This document shows positions 1 to 9,634 of a stretch of DNA of 63,620 bases, one piece after another (the stretch's first letter is position 1; the number at the start of each line of letters is the position of its first letter). A model generated the notes under the pieces. It had not been told where the DNA came from, ran no database searches, and was given only the letters and a program-made list of their open reading frames with translations. This DNA is from Pelagibacterales bacterium SAG-MED30 (GTDB lineage Bacteria; Pseudomonadota; Alphaproteobacteria; Pelagibacterales; Pelagibacteraceae), in NCBI GenBank assembly GCA_014653775.1, contig JACWEA010000004.1, positions 1 to 63,620 of the forward strand, in the 5' to 3' direction. The position numbers were made by a program, and so were the translations under genes.

Positions 1-183
1 CTGTTGTATCCTGTAAAAACTTCATCTCCCCCATCTACCGAAAATAAAAAAATCGATTTTACTAATTTTTTGATGTGTTTAATAAAAATTAAAAAGAATA
101 TCTATGCGATAAAAGGAAAATTTAATTGGACTGAATTTGACACTCAAGATGACTTTAAATTATATGATAAAGAAACTAAGTAA
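1..183 (+). CDS. C-terminal end of a sugar-nucleotidyltransferase-like protein (partial)
   Basis: Frame 1 is open from the first base to a TAA at 181-183, giving 60 residues with no start inside the window. The tail carries FNWTEFDTQDD about 15 residues before the end. This resembles the W-x-E-I-D-T-x-E-D-L ending of small nucleotidyltransferases that activate sugars or phosphonates with CTP or UTP. It lies 5 bases before the next gene, in the same direction, at the edge of a glycan island, which fits sugar activation. The catalytic N-terminal part is outside the window, so the substrate cannot be read and the family call rests on the short tail only. Confidence 0.5.
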   Translation: MLYPVKTSSPPSTENKKIDFTNFLMCLIKIKKNIYAIKGKFNWTEFDTQDDFKLYDKETK

Positions 184-188
184 AAAAA

Positions 189-1091
189 ATGTTAGAATTT
201 TATAAAACGCCAAATTGTAAAATTTGTAAAAAAAAAGGAATTAGAATTTATCAAAAAAAGTATACAGATAATGATTTAATCACTTTCTTACAAACATATT
301 ATGGTAAAAAAAGATTTAGGTTTTTCAAAAAAAGATTAGAAAATGTAAATTATAATTTAAATAAATGTACTTACTGCAAATTTATCTGGCAGGAAAATTC
401 TCCTAAAGAAAAATTTAGTTTTGATCTATATGATAAAATAATTGATAAAAAAGAAAGCTTGATTAAAAGCAAAAAAAAATTTCAATTACGAAAGCATAAA
501 AATAACAGTGAGATTAATTTTATAATTAATCAATTTAATACTGATAAAGTAAATGTTTTAGATTTTGGTGCAGGATGGGGACATTGGTTATATTCAGGAG
601 ATAAATCAAAATTTAGTCCATATGCCTTAGAAATGTCCTTATATAGAAAAAAGTATATATCAAATTTAGGTATCAAAATTATAGATTATAATAATTTAAG
701 TAAGTATAAAAATTTCTTTCATTTTATTCGATTAGATCAAGTTGTAGAACATGTTGATAATTTTAAAATTATTTTTAAATTGTTAAAAAAATTAGCTATA
801 AAAGATTGTATTTTTTATCTCTCTGTACCTGATGGAGGAGATATTATCCAAAATAAATCTAAAATTAAACTGGAGAAAGGAGCTGTTCAACCTTTAGAAC
901 ATTTGAATTGTTTTTCGAGATATAGTTTGATTAAAGTGCTGACATTAGAAGGTTTTAAAAAAATTTCATTTTTTGAGATAATTAATATGCATCTAAAAAA
1001 TTTATTAAAAGGTGAAATTAATATCTCTCTATTAATGAGAGACATTAAGGATTGTTTTTTTTCAACTTCAATTAAATTTAAATTTAGATAG
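189..1091 (+). CDS. Class I SAM-dependent methyltransferase with N-terminal zinc-finger-like region
   Basis: The protein has 300 residues. Residues about 9-65 hold two cysteine pairs (CKIC and CTYC), a likely small zinc-binding head seen in many sugar and polyketide methyltransferases. The Rossmann core starts with VLDFGAGWGHWL near residue 120, a typical SAM-binding motif I, followed by an acidic HFIRLDQVVEHV stretch like the D-x-x-E-H signature of the Methyltransf_23 group. It follows the upstream gene by 5 bases and precedes the asparagine-synthetase-like gene, so it probably methylates a sugar or a lipid-linked glycan intermediate in the cytoplasm. The acceptor is unknown. Start is the ATG at 189. 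Confidence 0.75.
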   Translation: MLEFYKTPNCKICKKKGIRIYQKKYTDNDLITFLQTYYGKKRFRFFKKRLENVNYNLNKCTYCKFIWQENSPKEKFSFDLYDKIIDKKESLIKSKKKFQLRKHKNNSEINFIINQFNTDKVNVLDFGAGWGHWLYSGDKSKFSPYALEMSLYRKKYISNLGIKIIDYNNLSKYKNFFHFIRLDQVVEHVDNFKIIFKLLKKLAIKDCIFYLSVPDGGDIIQNKSKIKLEKGAVQPLEHLNCFSRYSLIKVLTLEGFKKISFFEIINMHLKNLLKGEINISLLMRDIKDCFFSTSIKFKFR

Positions 1092-1110
1092 TAGTTTATA
1101 GGAAATTTTT

Positions 1111-2895
1111 GTGTGTGGTATTAACGGTTTTAATTTTAAAGACTTAGGTCTTATTAAACAGATGATGTCTTTAACTTCTAGTAGAGGGCCAGATAATCAA
1201 GATTTTTTTGAGTCAGAAGATTTTACAGTTGGACATAATAGGCTTTCAATAATTGATCCTGAGAAAAGATCTAATCAGCCATATTATTTTAAAAACTTTG
1301 TTTTGTCCTTTAATGGTGAGATATATAATTATATTGAAATTAAAAATAGTTTAATTTCTAAAGGTTATTCGTTTGACACTTCATCTGATACCGAAGTGAT
1401 TATCAAATTATTTGATTTAAATGGTATAAATTCATTTAAAGAATTATCAGGTATATTTAGTATATCTATTTATGATTTAAAATTAAAAAAATTATATTTA
1501 GTTAGAGATATAGTAGGGGTAAAACCATTATATTATCATTTCGATTTTAAAACTAAAAAGTTTATTTTTTCATCATTAATTAATAGCATACTTATAAATT
1601 TAAAAAGCAAACAGTTAAATTATGATGCATTAAATTCATATTCTAATTTTAATAGAAATGACTATAGAGAGACTTTTTTTAAAAATATTTATAAAGTTTT
1701 ACCAGGTGAACTAATCGAAGTTTACGACAAAAATTATAAAAGAACAAAAATCTTAAATTTTAATTTTAATTTAGACAAGAATGAAATGGAATTAACTGAT
1801 GATATTAGTAAAAATTTTTCAAATCAGTTTTTATCAGATGTTCCTGTGGCCCTTTCTTTATCTGGAGGTTATGACTCTAATATAATTTTACAGGAATTAT
1901 TGAAAAATAAAGGTACAAATTTCACTAATTATTCAGTAACTTTTAAAAATTCTAATAAATTTAGTGAAGATCATGATGTAGCAAAAAAAATTTCAAATCA
2001 TTATGGGGTTAAATTTAATTCTATAGAAGTAAGTTCAAAAGATTTTAAAGATAATGCAGAAAAAATTGTTGATATAGTTGAGGAGCCGACTGGTAATCAA
2101 AACTCTATTTCAAACATTATTTTAAGTAACAATGTATCAGAAAAGGTTTTATTTTCGGGAGATGGGGGAGATGAAGTTTTTACAGGATACAACAGATATA
2201 GGTCAATTTACATTTTATCTTTATTTATTAAGTTTAATTTTTTTAAAGACAAAAATTTTAAGTTTAAAAATAAAAATATTAATAGGCTAAATATAAAAAA
2301 TTCTAGAGATCTATATTTATCTTTTAGTGAACAAAACATATTTAATAATGCAAAAAATGTTTATAAAAATTTCAAATTAATTATGGATAAAGATTTAGAT
2401 CAAATCTTTAACCACACATTAAATTTAGACAATTATCCTAATTTATCTAATGCTATGTTTCATGATTTAGATACTTGGGTACCTAACGATATATTAATTA
2501 GAAATGATAAAATATATGCAAATAAAGGAATTGAGGCAAGAGTCCCTTTTTTGGACAAAAATATTATCGAAGATTATCTAATGCTAAAAGATTTTAAAAA
2601 ATATGGCCTTTTTTTTAAAAGCAAAAATATATTAATTAAAAACTATCAAAATTTAAATAAACTTATATTAAAGAAAAAAATGGGCTTTAATTCTCCCTTT
2701 GCAGGTTGGCTGAGAGAAGAAATTTATGATTTTGGAAAAGAAATATTAAGCAAATATTATTACGATTCATCTGACATAATAAATTTTGGATTTTGTCAAA
2801 AATTGATAGAGAAACATAAAAAAGAGTATTGTGATCCTTATTTAATTTGGAATTTAATAAGTCTTCAAATATTTTTAAGGAAGCATAAATTTTAA
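1111..2895 (+). CDS. asnB: Asparagine synthase-like glutamine amidotransferase of the glycan island
   Basis: The 594-residue protein has the two domains of glutamine-hydrolysing asparagine synthetases. The start is GTG at 1111, preceded by AGGA about seven bases upstream. It places Cys2, the Ntn-type nucleophile exposed after Met removal, in MCGINGF. The synthetase half has the PP-loop SGGYDSN near residue 252 and SGDGGDEVFTGYNRY near residue 350, both needed for ATP and substrate binding. Such paralogues in O-antigen clusters amidate carboxyl groups of uronic acids or sugar-linked amino acids rather than making free asparagine. The surrounding glycan genes favour that role, but the acceptor cannot be read from sequence. 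Confidence 0.85.
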   Translation: MCGINGFNFKDLGLIKQMMSLTSSRGPDNQDFFESEDFTVGHNRLSIIDPEKRSNQPYYFKNFVLSFNGEIYNYIEIKNSLISKGYSFDTSSDTEVIIKLFDLNGINSFKELSGIFSISIYDLKLKKLYLVRDIVGVKPLYYHFDFKTKKFIFSSLINSILINLKSKQLNYDALNSYSNFNRNDYRETFFKNIYKVLPGELIEVYDKNYKRTKILNFNFNLDKNEMELTDDISKNFSNQFLSDVPVALSLSGGYDSNIILQELLKNKGTNFTNYSVTFKNSNKFSEDHDVAKKISNHYGVKFNSIEVSSKDFKDNAEKIVDIVEEPTGNQNSISNIILSNNVSEKVLFSGDGGDEVFTGYNRYRSIYILSLFIKFNFFKDKNFKFKNKNINRLNIKNSRDLYLSFSEQNIFNNAKNVYKNFKLIMDKDLDQIFNHTLNLDNYPNLSNAMFHDLDTWVPNDILIRNDKIYANKGIEARVPFLDKNIIEDYLMLKDFKKYGLFFKSKNILIKNYQNLNKLILKKKMGFNSPFAGWLREEIYDFGKEILSKYYYDSSDIINFGFCQKLIEKHKKEYCDPYLIWNLISLQIFLRKHKF

Positions 2896-2896
2896 T

Positions 2897-4012
2897 ATGA
2901 AAATATGCTATCTATCAAATGCAGCTGTTCCTTCTTCTGTAGCTAGCTCAATACAGATTGTAAAAATGTGTGAAGCATTTTCGAGTTTAAGTAATGAAGT
3001 TACATTAATTACTTTTAACAATGGTAACTCTAAAAGTAATTTTTTAAATTATTATAATGTAAAATTTAAATTTTTATTAAAAAGAATTAAAAAATTTAAA
3101 TCTTTTCCACTTGGTGTAAATTATTATCTCTTTTCTATATTTTCAATTTTAGAGAGCTTCAAATATAAACCTGAAATTTATATTACTAGAAATTTTTTTA
3201 CATGTTTTTTGTTGATGATTTTAAGAAAAAAAATAATAATGGAACTACATCATGACTTAAAAACCGAGTCACGAATAGTTGGATTTTTGGTAACTAAATT
3301 TAAGTTCCTTAATTCAGGTTATATCAAAAAAATTGTAGCTATAACACATGGTGTTAAAAATGAATATGTAAAAAAAAATCTTATAAAAGAAAATAAGATT
3401 ATTGTTCTTCCAAGTGGATCATCTATAAAAAAAAATTTTGAATTTTCAAATAATAAAAAATCTTTTAGAATTGGATATTTTGGATCATTATTTCACTCAA
3501 GGGGATTAAGTTTAATTAAAAATTTAGCAAAAATTGACAGAGGTAATGAATATTATTTATATGGAGATATTAATAAATTAAATAACTTTAAATATAAAAA
3601 TACTAATAAAAACTTACATATAAATAATTATATTCCTTATAAGGATATTCCAAATGAATTAAAAAAAATGGATATTTTGCTTATGCCTTATGTATCATCT
3701 ATTACTGTAGCTGGCAATGTAGGTGATATTACTGAATTTACATCTCCACTCAAACTTTTTGATTATTTAAGTGTTGGAAAAATTATCATGTGTTCAGATT
3801 TTAATGTATTGAGAGAAGCAATAGAAGAAAAAAAAAATGCTATTTTTATTAAAAACTATACCAATCCTTATTCATGGAAAAAAGAAATACAAAAATTAAA
3901 AAATCAGCCGAGTAAGCAATTTATAATTTCAAAGAATAATCACACATTGAGTAAAAAATATTCATTAATTTCAAGAGCCAATAGAATATTAGAGGACATT
4001 AAATTTAATTAA
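2897..4012 (+). CDS. Glycosyltransferase family 4 (GT-B fold)
   Basis: The 371-residue protein starts two bases after the amidotransferase gene and its stop shares a base with the next ATG, so it is part of one operon. The N-terminus MKICYLSNAAVPSS begins a first Rossmann domain with a serine-rich loop typical of GT4 retaining enzymes. The second domain begins near residue 190 with IGYFGSLFHSRG. The acidic donor-binding stretch lies in SPLKLFDYLSVGKIIM, the SxPxKxxEYxAxG pattern of GT4, here with D instead of E. It probably adds a sugar from a nucleotide donor to a lipid-linked surface glycan. Donor and linkage are unknown. Confidence 0.8.
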   Translation: MKICYLSNAAVPSSVASSIQIVKMCEAFSSLSNEVTLITFNNGNSKSNFLNYYNVKFKFLLKRIKKFKSFPLGVNYYLFSIFSILESFKYKPEIYITRNFFTCFLLMILRKKIIMELHHDLKTESRIVGFLVTKFKFLNSGYIKKIVAITHGVKNEYVKKNLIKENKIIVLPSGSSIKKNFEFSNNKKSFRIGYFGSLFHSRGLSLIKNLAKIDRGNEYYLYGDINKLNNFKYKNTNKNLHINNYIPYKDIPNELKKMDILLMPYVSSITVAGNVGDITEFTSPLKLFDYLSVGKIIMCSDFNVLREAIEEKKNAIFIKNYTNPYSWKKEIQKLKNQPSKQFIISKNNHTLSKKYSLISRANRILEDIKFN

Positions 4013-5089
4013 TGAAAAAAACTTTAAATGAATTGGGAGTAGTAGTTTTATTTTGGAATGATAGTGAAAAAACTATAAAATGTTTAAAATCTCTTTTAAA
4101 TCAACAAAAACAGAAATTTAATATCATTTTAGTTGATAATAATTCTGATCAAATATTCTCAAAAAAAGTTCTAGATTGGCTTAAAAAAAAAAAAATTAAC
4201 AGCATTAAAGTAAAAAAAAAATTTTATTATTAAAAATAACAATAATAATAAAATTTTTTATATTAAAAATAGAATTAATTATGGATGTGGGCTTGGTCAT
4301 AATCCTGGATATGAATTTTGTTTAAGGAATAATTTTGAATATATAGCACGTATAGATAATGACATGTTTGTTCCCAAGAACTTAATATTTCATTTAACAC
4401 AAAGACTAAAAAAAAATAAGTTAATAGCCGCTATAAGTCCCAAAGTAATGTTTGCAGATGATCCAAAAACCATATGGTTTGGGGGAACTAAAATTGGATA
4501 TAACTTAAAATTACAAAGAGAATGTTCAAATCATATATGCAAAAAAAAAGATTCTATTAAATTTAAAGGTTTAATCAAAACAGATGCTGTTGTTGGATGT
4601 GCATCTATGATGCGCTCTAAGTTTTTAAAAAAGACTGGACTTTCAGATCCTGATTTTTTTTATGGAGAAGAGGACATTGAATTATCTCATAGATTTAAAA
4701 AAACAGGCGGTAGATTGGTTGTAGATTTAAATCGAAAAATATATCATTCAGTGTCTTATACAGTAAATCATAATTGGGCCAAAACTATATATTATAATTA
4801 CAAATATAGACTGTTATTAATAAAAAAAATTGGCTCTGTTTCAGATAAATTTTTTGGTTATAGTATTTTCACTATCAAACTAATTTTGATGATTTTTCTT
4901 TCATTTAGAAAAAAATATTCTTCAAGAATAATTCAAATTTTTTATGCGGGATTGCATTTTGTTCAAAAAAAGTATGGTTCATTTGATAGAAAAAAATATG
5001 AGTTAGTGGATAACTTCTTCTCTAAAATTAATAAAAAATCATCAATTAAAGATATAATTAGCTTTTTAAATAATGAAAAAAAAATCTAG
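4012..5089 (+). CDS. Glycosyltransferase family 2, reading frame broken once
   Basis: Two open segments make one GT2 enzyme. Bases 4012-4233 encode the start (GVVVLFWNDSEKT, then ILVDNNSDQ). The remainder is in another frame, open from 4214 and including INYGCGLGHNPG and the IDNDMF metal-binding DxD, then VGCASMMRSKFLKKTG and GEEDIELSHR. Removing one A from the ten-A run at 4212-4221 joins them into about 358 residues, a normal length for this rhamnosyltransferase-like group. The start overlaps the upstream GT4 stop by one base. Donor and acceptor are unknown. The break is either a consensus error, a true frameshift or a slippage site; gene function depends on which. Confidence 0.75.
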
Positions 5090-5104
5090 TTTATTCAGAT
5101 TATT

Positions 5105-5842
5105 ATGTTGGGCAAATTAAAAAATTTTATAAAAAATCAATTTTCATATGATATATGGCATTTTTTTATTTCAAATTATCAATTATTTAAATTTTTAACT
5201 TTTAAAAAATATTCTGCTAGAGGAAATATAGATAAAAGTTTAATGAAAATTATAAATAAAAAAAAAGGTTTTTATTTAGAAATAGGTGCTTACAATGGAA
5301 TTTCTGAATCCATATCGCTACGATTTGAAAAAGACTTAAAATGGTCTGGGTTATTAATTGAACCAAATCCATTACATTTTAGATATCTTAAAAAAAATAG
5401 ATCAAAAAATATTTGCTTGAATCGAATTTGTTTAAGTAAAAAATATCTTAATAAAAAATTATTTATAAAAAATTTAAATTTAATGTCACATATTGTTGAT
5501 GATAAAAATAAACTTTATTTTAAAGATTATCCAATAAGTAGAATAAATAATATGGCAAAAGAAGCAAAATTAGGGAATTTTCAAAATTATAAGTGTAAAA
5601 TCGAGATTTTAGAAAATATTTTTAAAAGATTTAAAATTAAAGTTGTTGATCTAGCAATAATTGATGTTGAAGGTTCAGAAATGGAATTACTTAAAGGTAT
5701 TAATTTTAAAAAAATTAAAATAAATTATTTTTGTATTGAAAGTTATAATTTTAAAAAGTTAAAAGAATTCATGATTAAAAAAAAGTATAAATTTTTGACC
5801 AAACTTCATAAAGAGGATTATGTTTTTAAAAGAATTAGTTGA
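5105..5842 (+). CDS. FkbM-family SAM-dependent methyltransferase
   Basis: The 245-residue protein has the FkbM layout: GFYLEIGAYNGISES near residue 56 as the SAM-binding loop, LLIEPNP as the acidic strand-2 end that holds the ribose, and AIIDVEGSEMELLKGI near residue 190, the hallmark D-x-E-G-x-E segment. FkbM-type enzymes O-methylate sugars or other hydroxyls. The gene follows the GT2 by 15 bases, and its end overlaps the next gene by 23 bases, so the two are probably translationally coupled. Likely role is methyl capping of a surface sugar. A second, diverged FkbM protein is encoded at 13712-14428. Confidence 0.8.
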   Translation: MLGKLKNFIKNQFSYDIWHFFISNYQLFKFLTFKKYSARGNIDKSLMKIINKKKGFYLEIGAYNGISESISLRFEKDLKWSGLLIEPNPLHFRYLKKNRSKNICLNRICLSKKYLNKKLFIKNLNLMSHIVDDKNKLYFKDYPISRINNMAKEAKLGNFQNYKCKIEILENIFKRFKIKVVDLAIIDVEGSEMELLKGINFKKIKINYFCIESYNFKKLKEFMIKKKYKFLTKLHKEDYVFKRIS

Positions 5843-6602
5843 AAAAAATACTTTTGATAAAGACGGATATGTTTTGTTAGATACTAGCTTAACCAACGAC
5901 TTTGATTTTGATAATCTAATAAATGAAATTGAAGCTTGTGTTTTGGAAGAAGTAAAGGATCCAAGTATTAAAAAACTCGGAGGTTATATAATGGGAAATT
6001 TTGGTATAAATCAAGGACCTTTTGGATCCAAACTTTATTCTTTAGTTTTTCAAAATGAATTTATAAATTATTTTGAAAAACTAACTTCAAAAAAATTAGA
6101 TTTATTCGATATAAATTATGGTGGTAACTTAACATTACCAAAAAAAGGAATTCAACAATTTCATACAGATGGAACTCATTTACAAGAAATGTATTTAGTT
6201 TCAATTGCTACAGAAGACATAACCTCAGAGAATGGACCAACTGAAGTATGTGTTGGGTCTCATTTAAAGCCTATGACCTATGATGAATTTTTTTTTTCAA
6301 AAAAAAATAAAAAAAAATTGATGATGAAAAAGGGACAAATATTAATTAGAAAACATAGTTTATGGCACAGAGGAACAAAAAACTTTTCAAATAAACCAAG
6401 GTTATTATTATCATTTGTTATGATACCCAAAACAAGAAACGTTAAGTTGGAGCTAAAAAGTGATAAATTTAAAATTTTAGCAAATTTTTTTAGGAATGAT
6501 TTTACCGGTAGAATACATGAAACTATTTATGCAAAGTTTGGTTTTTTAATAATATTTTCTAAATTGTTTTTATCAATTTCTAAAAAAATTTTTAATAAAT
6601 AA
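5820..6602 (+). CDS. Phytanoyl-CoA dioxygenase (PhyH)-family Fe(II)/2-oxoglutarate oxygenase
   Basis: The 260-residue protein shows the metal facial triad of PhyH proteins: FHTDGTH near residue 117 supplies H-x-D, and KHSLWHRGTKN near residue 181 supplies the distal His. The Arg in NKPRLLLSF is placed to bind 2-oxoglutarate. Such enzymes hydroxylate, and some epimerise or halogenate, small molecules or sugars. The start overlaps the FkbM gene by 23 bases, giving a methyltransferase-oxygenase pair inside a glycan island, which suggests tailoring of a surface polymer. An ATG is used at 5820. The substrate is unknown. Confidence 0.75.
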   Translation: MFLKELVEKNTFDKDGYVLLDTSLTNDFDFDNLINEIEACVLEEVKDPSIKKLGGYIMGNFGINQGPFGSKLYSLVFQNEFINYFEKLTSKKLDLFDINYGGNLTLPKKGIQQFHTDGTHLQEMYLVSIATEDITSENGPTEVCVGSHLKPMTYDEFFFSKKNKKKLMMKKGQILIRKHSLWHRGTKNFSNKPRLLLSFVMIPKTRNVKLELKSDKFKILANFFRNDFTGRIHETIYAKFGFLIIFSKLFLSISKKIFNK

Positions 6603-6620
6603 AATATTTTAAGATAAAAA

Positions 6621-7761
6621 ATGATCAAAACTCTAATTTTTTGGTGTCCTTACATTGGCAATGTAGGAACAGCTAAAGCAGTTTTAGAGTCAGCAAAATC
6701 ATTATCTCAGTCAAAAAATTTTAAATGTAAAGTTATCAATTCATTTGGAGAATTTGATGAATATAAGTCTTTTTTGAAAAAGAATAAAATTGAAGAAATT
6801 AAATTAATAAATAATAAACTTATAAAAAAACTACCAACCGAAGGTTATTTTTGGAGTCGATTAAATTATATTTTGGTTTTTATATTTTCTTTTTTTCCAT
6901 TATTATTTTATTTAATTCGAAATAAGCGAGATTATTTATTTATTTATTTATTAACATCTTTACCTTTATTTATTGTTTCATTATTTAATTTGAAAAATAA
7001 AATCATATTAAGAGTCTCTGGAAAAATAAAATTTACAATATTTAGAAAATTAATTTTTTTTATATCTAAAAAAAAAATTAAAAGAGTTTTAATCCAAACA
7101 TTGGAGTCAAAAAAAAAAATTTTAAAGAAAAAAATATTTGATAGAAAAATTTTAAGTATAATTAGAGATCCTATTATAGATCATAAAAAAATTAATTTTT
7201 TAAAAAAGGAGAAAATTGAAAAAAAAATTCTCTCAAAAAAAATACTTTGTTTCTATCGGAAGGCTAACATATCAAAAAAATTTTTTATTTTTAATTCAAT
7301 GTTTAAGAAAAATCTTAAAAGAAGAAAAAAATTATATTTTCGTAATAATAGGTGAAGGTCAGGATAGAAAAAAAATTGAGGGATATATTAAGAGATTTAG
7401 ACTTTTTAATCGTATTATTCTTACTGGGTATAAAAAAAATATATTTAAGTATGTAGGTAATTCAGAAGGATTAATTTGCTCTTCATTATGGGAAGAACCT
7501 GGTTTTATTATACAAGAAGCAGCAGCTTGTAAAAAAATAATTTTAACCTCTGATTGTTATACAGGTCCTTCGGAGTTCCTTAATCATGGTAAAAATGGAT
7601 ATGTTTTTAAAAATAATAACCAAAAAAGTTTTATAAAAAACTTTAAAAAATTATTGAAAGAAAAAAAATATCATAAGAAAAAAATTTTTGAAAATTATAA
7701 AAAAACAAAATTATATACCTGCAATTATTTTTCGTCAGAGATAAAGAAAATTTTAAACTAA
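6621..7761 (+). CDS. Glycosyltransferase family 4, reading frame broken once
   Basis: The acceptor domain is in one frame from ATG 6621 (ILIFWCPYIGNVGTAK-like start) and the donor domain continues in a second frame to 7761 (FVSIGRLTYQKN, then EEPGFIIQEAAACKK). Deleting one A in the run at 7235-7242 (or 7219-7227) gives LSKKYFVSIGRL and a single protein of about 379 residues, normal for GT4. The donor half has the ES-x-G-x-x-x-x-E equivalent as EEPGFIIQE and the S-x-C-x-x-G-P-S-E segment shared with two other GT4s in this window. The stop overlaps the convergent GT4 gene by nine bases. Role: transfer of a sugar during surface glycan assembly; specificity unknown. Confidence 0.75.
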
Positions 7762-8844
7762 TTTTTTTATTTCATCTAAATATTTTTTAAGATTTTTTTT
7801 ATAATCAAAAACTTCTAAGTTTGTTAATTTGTTTTTATTAGATTTTAGTTTTTTTTTATTTAATTTTTTAAGTTTCGAACTTAAATCATCTATATTACCT
7901 AATTTATATAATTCACCGTATTTATAATTTTTTATAATTTCTTTTGGACCAGTTTTGCAATTTGATGATATAATATATTTCTTTAGATAAGCAGCCTCTA
8001 GTAATACATTTGGAAGACCTTCATATTTTGATGATAATATAAATACGTCAGACATATTTATATATTTATAGGGATTTTTTACAAAAATGATTTTAACAAA
8101 TTTTTTTAATTTATTTTTATTTATAAAATTCTTTAAAGATACTTTTTCAGGGCCATATCCAATAACTAATAATCTATAATTTTTTATTAAAGATTTTAAT
8201 TTTAATAAAGAGAGTAAAATTTCTATTTGATTTTTTTGATCTACTAATCTTCCTACATTAATAAGATTTATTGTTTTTTTTTCAAAAAATTCTATTTTTT
8301 TTTTATATACTGAAAATTTTTTAATTTCATTTTGGTTTATAGGATTATAAATAGTCATTGGATTAATACCAAAAACTTTTCTCATTTCTTTTTTAAAATC
8401 ATAACTATTAACTATTATTAAATCTGCTTTTGATAATAAAAATTTAAAAACTTTGATTTTAAAAGGTGAACTTGCCCATCCTTGTGGGCTTAGATTAGAT
8501 CTTATAATAATTTTTTTTCTAAGAAGAATAGATATGATAATTGCATAAAAATTTCCCTGAAATGAAAAAATAATTGCTTTATCTTTTTTTAAACAAACCA
8601 AAAAAAGCTTTATAGAGCAAACTATAAAAAGTAATCTTCTACTTATATAGGACCAAAATTTACTTATTTTTATTAATTTTATTTTTCTATCAATTTTACT
8701 ATCAATTTTATTACTAGTGATTAAAAAATTTTGATTAAAAAAAGTAGTTAGATATCTTGAGATTAAAAAAAAATTTTTTTGTACTCCTCCTATTTGAGGA
8801 TCAGGAAAGAAATAAATGATTTGATTTTGTTTATTTTGTCTCAT
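7753..8844 (-). CDS. Glycosyltransferase family 4
   Basis: The 363-residue protein begins with a short FFPDPQIGGVQKN segment, the G-G-V/A loop typical of GT4 acceptor domains. The donor domain starts near residue 190 with NLINVGRLVDQKN and includes SSKYEGLPNVLLEAA, the E-x-x-x-x-x-x-x-E motif that binds the nucleotide sugar, and SSNCKTGPKEII. The last segment groups it with WaaG/PglA-like enzymes adding hexose or HexNAc to a lipid-linked chain. It is convergent with the upstream GT4 (nine-base overlap) and divergent from the GT2 that starts 11 bases beyond its ATG. The frame is intact. Specificity unknown. Confidence 0.8.
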   Translation of the reverse strand: MRQNKQNQIIYFFPDPQIGGVQKNFFLISRYLTTFFNQNFLITSNKIDSKIDRKIKLIKISKFWSYISRRLLFIVCSIKLFLVCLKKDKAIIFSFQGNFYAIIISILLRKKIIIRSNLSPQGWASSPFKIKVFKFLLSKADLIIVNSYDFKKEMRKVFGINPMTIYNPINQNEIKKFSVYKKKIEFFEKKTINLINVGRLVDQKNQIEILLSLLKLKSLIKNYRLLVIGYGPEKVSLKNFINKNKLKKFVKIIFVKNPYKYINMSDVFILSSKYEGLPNVLLEAAYLKKYIISSNCKTGPKEIIKNYKYGELYKLGNIDDLSSKLKKLNKKKLKSNKNKLTNLEVFDYKKNLKKYLDEIKKLV

Positions 8845-8854
8845 ATAAATATAT

Positions 8855-9634
8855 GTGTCTTTGGTAACAATTATTATCCCATATAAAAATAATTTAAAAT
8901 ATTTATTTTTAGCATTAGAGTCTGTTTTTTTTCAAACTTATAAAAAATTTAAAATCATAATAATTTATGATGATGAAAATAAATCTGATTTATTACAAAT
9001 TAAAAAATTTGTGTTTAGAAATAAAAAAATAAGAAAATATTCAATAAAAATTTTAACAAATAAAAAAAATATAGGTGCTGGAGAGTCAAGAAATATAGGC
9101 ATTAAGTTAAGTAAAACTAAATATATTGCTTTTCTTGATAGTGATGATGTTTGGCATAAAGATAAATTGAAATTTCAAGTTAATTATATGATTAATGATA
9201 GAACATTAATTTCACATACTTCTTATAATATTATTGATGAATCAGGAAAAAAAATTTCTTTAAGAAAATCTAAAAACAAATTGTATTTCAAAGATATCTT
9301 AAACTCTTGTGATATTGGTTTATCTACAGTTATGATTGATTTAAAATTTTTAAAGAAAAATAATTTAAAATTTCCTAAGATAAAAACAAAAGAGGATTAT
9401 GTTTTATGGTTGAAAATTTTAAAAAAAATTCCATACATAAAAGGAATAAATAAAAATCTTACAGACTATAGAAAAAGAAAAGACTCTTTGTCATCAAATA
9501 TTTTTACAAAAATTATTAATGGATTTAAAGTTTATAAAAATTATATGAAAATGGGATATATTGAATCAATTTACAGATTGATTATACTATCAATTAATTT
9601 TCTTAAAAAAAAAATTATTTATGATATTTTCTAA
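8855..9634 (+). CDS. Glycosyltransferase family 2 (GT-A fold)
   Basis: The 259-residue protein has the canonical GT2 start (VTIIIPYKNN), the G-A-G-E-S-R-N-I-G ribose-binding region near residue 74 and the metal-binding FLDSDDVWHKDKL near residue 93. The length equals a single GT-A domain without membrane segments, so it probably acts at the inner face of the membrane. The start is GTG at 8855; the overlapping ATG at 8853 is in another frame. It overlaps the convergent ligase gene by four bases. Donor and acceptor are unknown. Confidence 0.8.
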   Translation: MSLVTIIIPYKNNLKYLFLALESVFFQTYKKFKIIIIYDDENKSDLLQIKKFVFRNKKIRKYSIKILTNKKNIGAGESRNIGIKLSKTKYIAFLDSDDVWHKDKLKFQVNYMINDRTLISHTSYNIIDESGKKISLRKSKNKLYFKDILNSCDIGLSTVMIDLKFLKKNNLKFPKIKTKEDYVLWLKILKKIPYIKGINKNLTDYRKRKDSLSSNIFTKIINGFKVYKNYMKMGYIESIYRLIILSINFLKKKIIYDIF

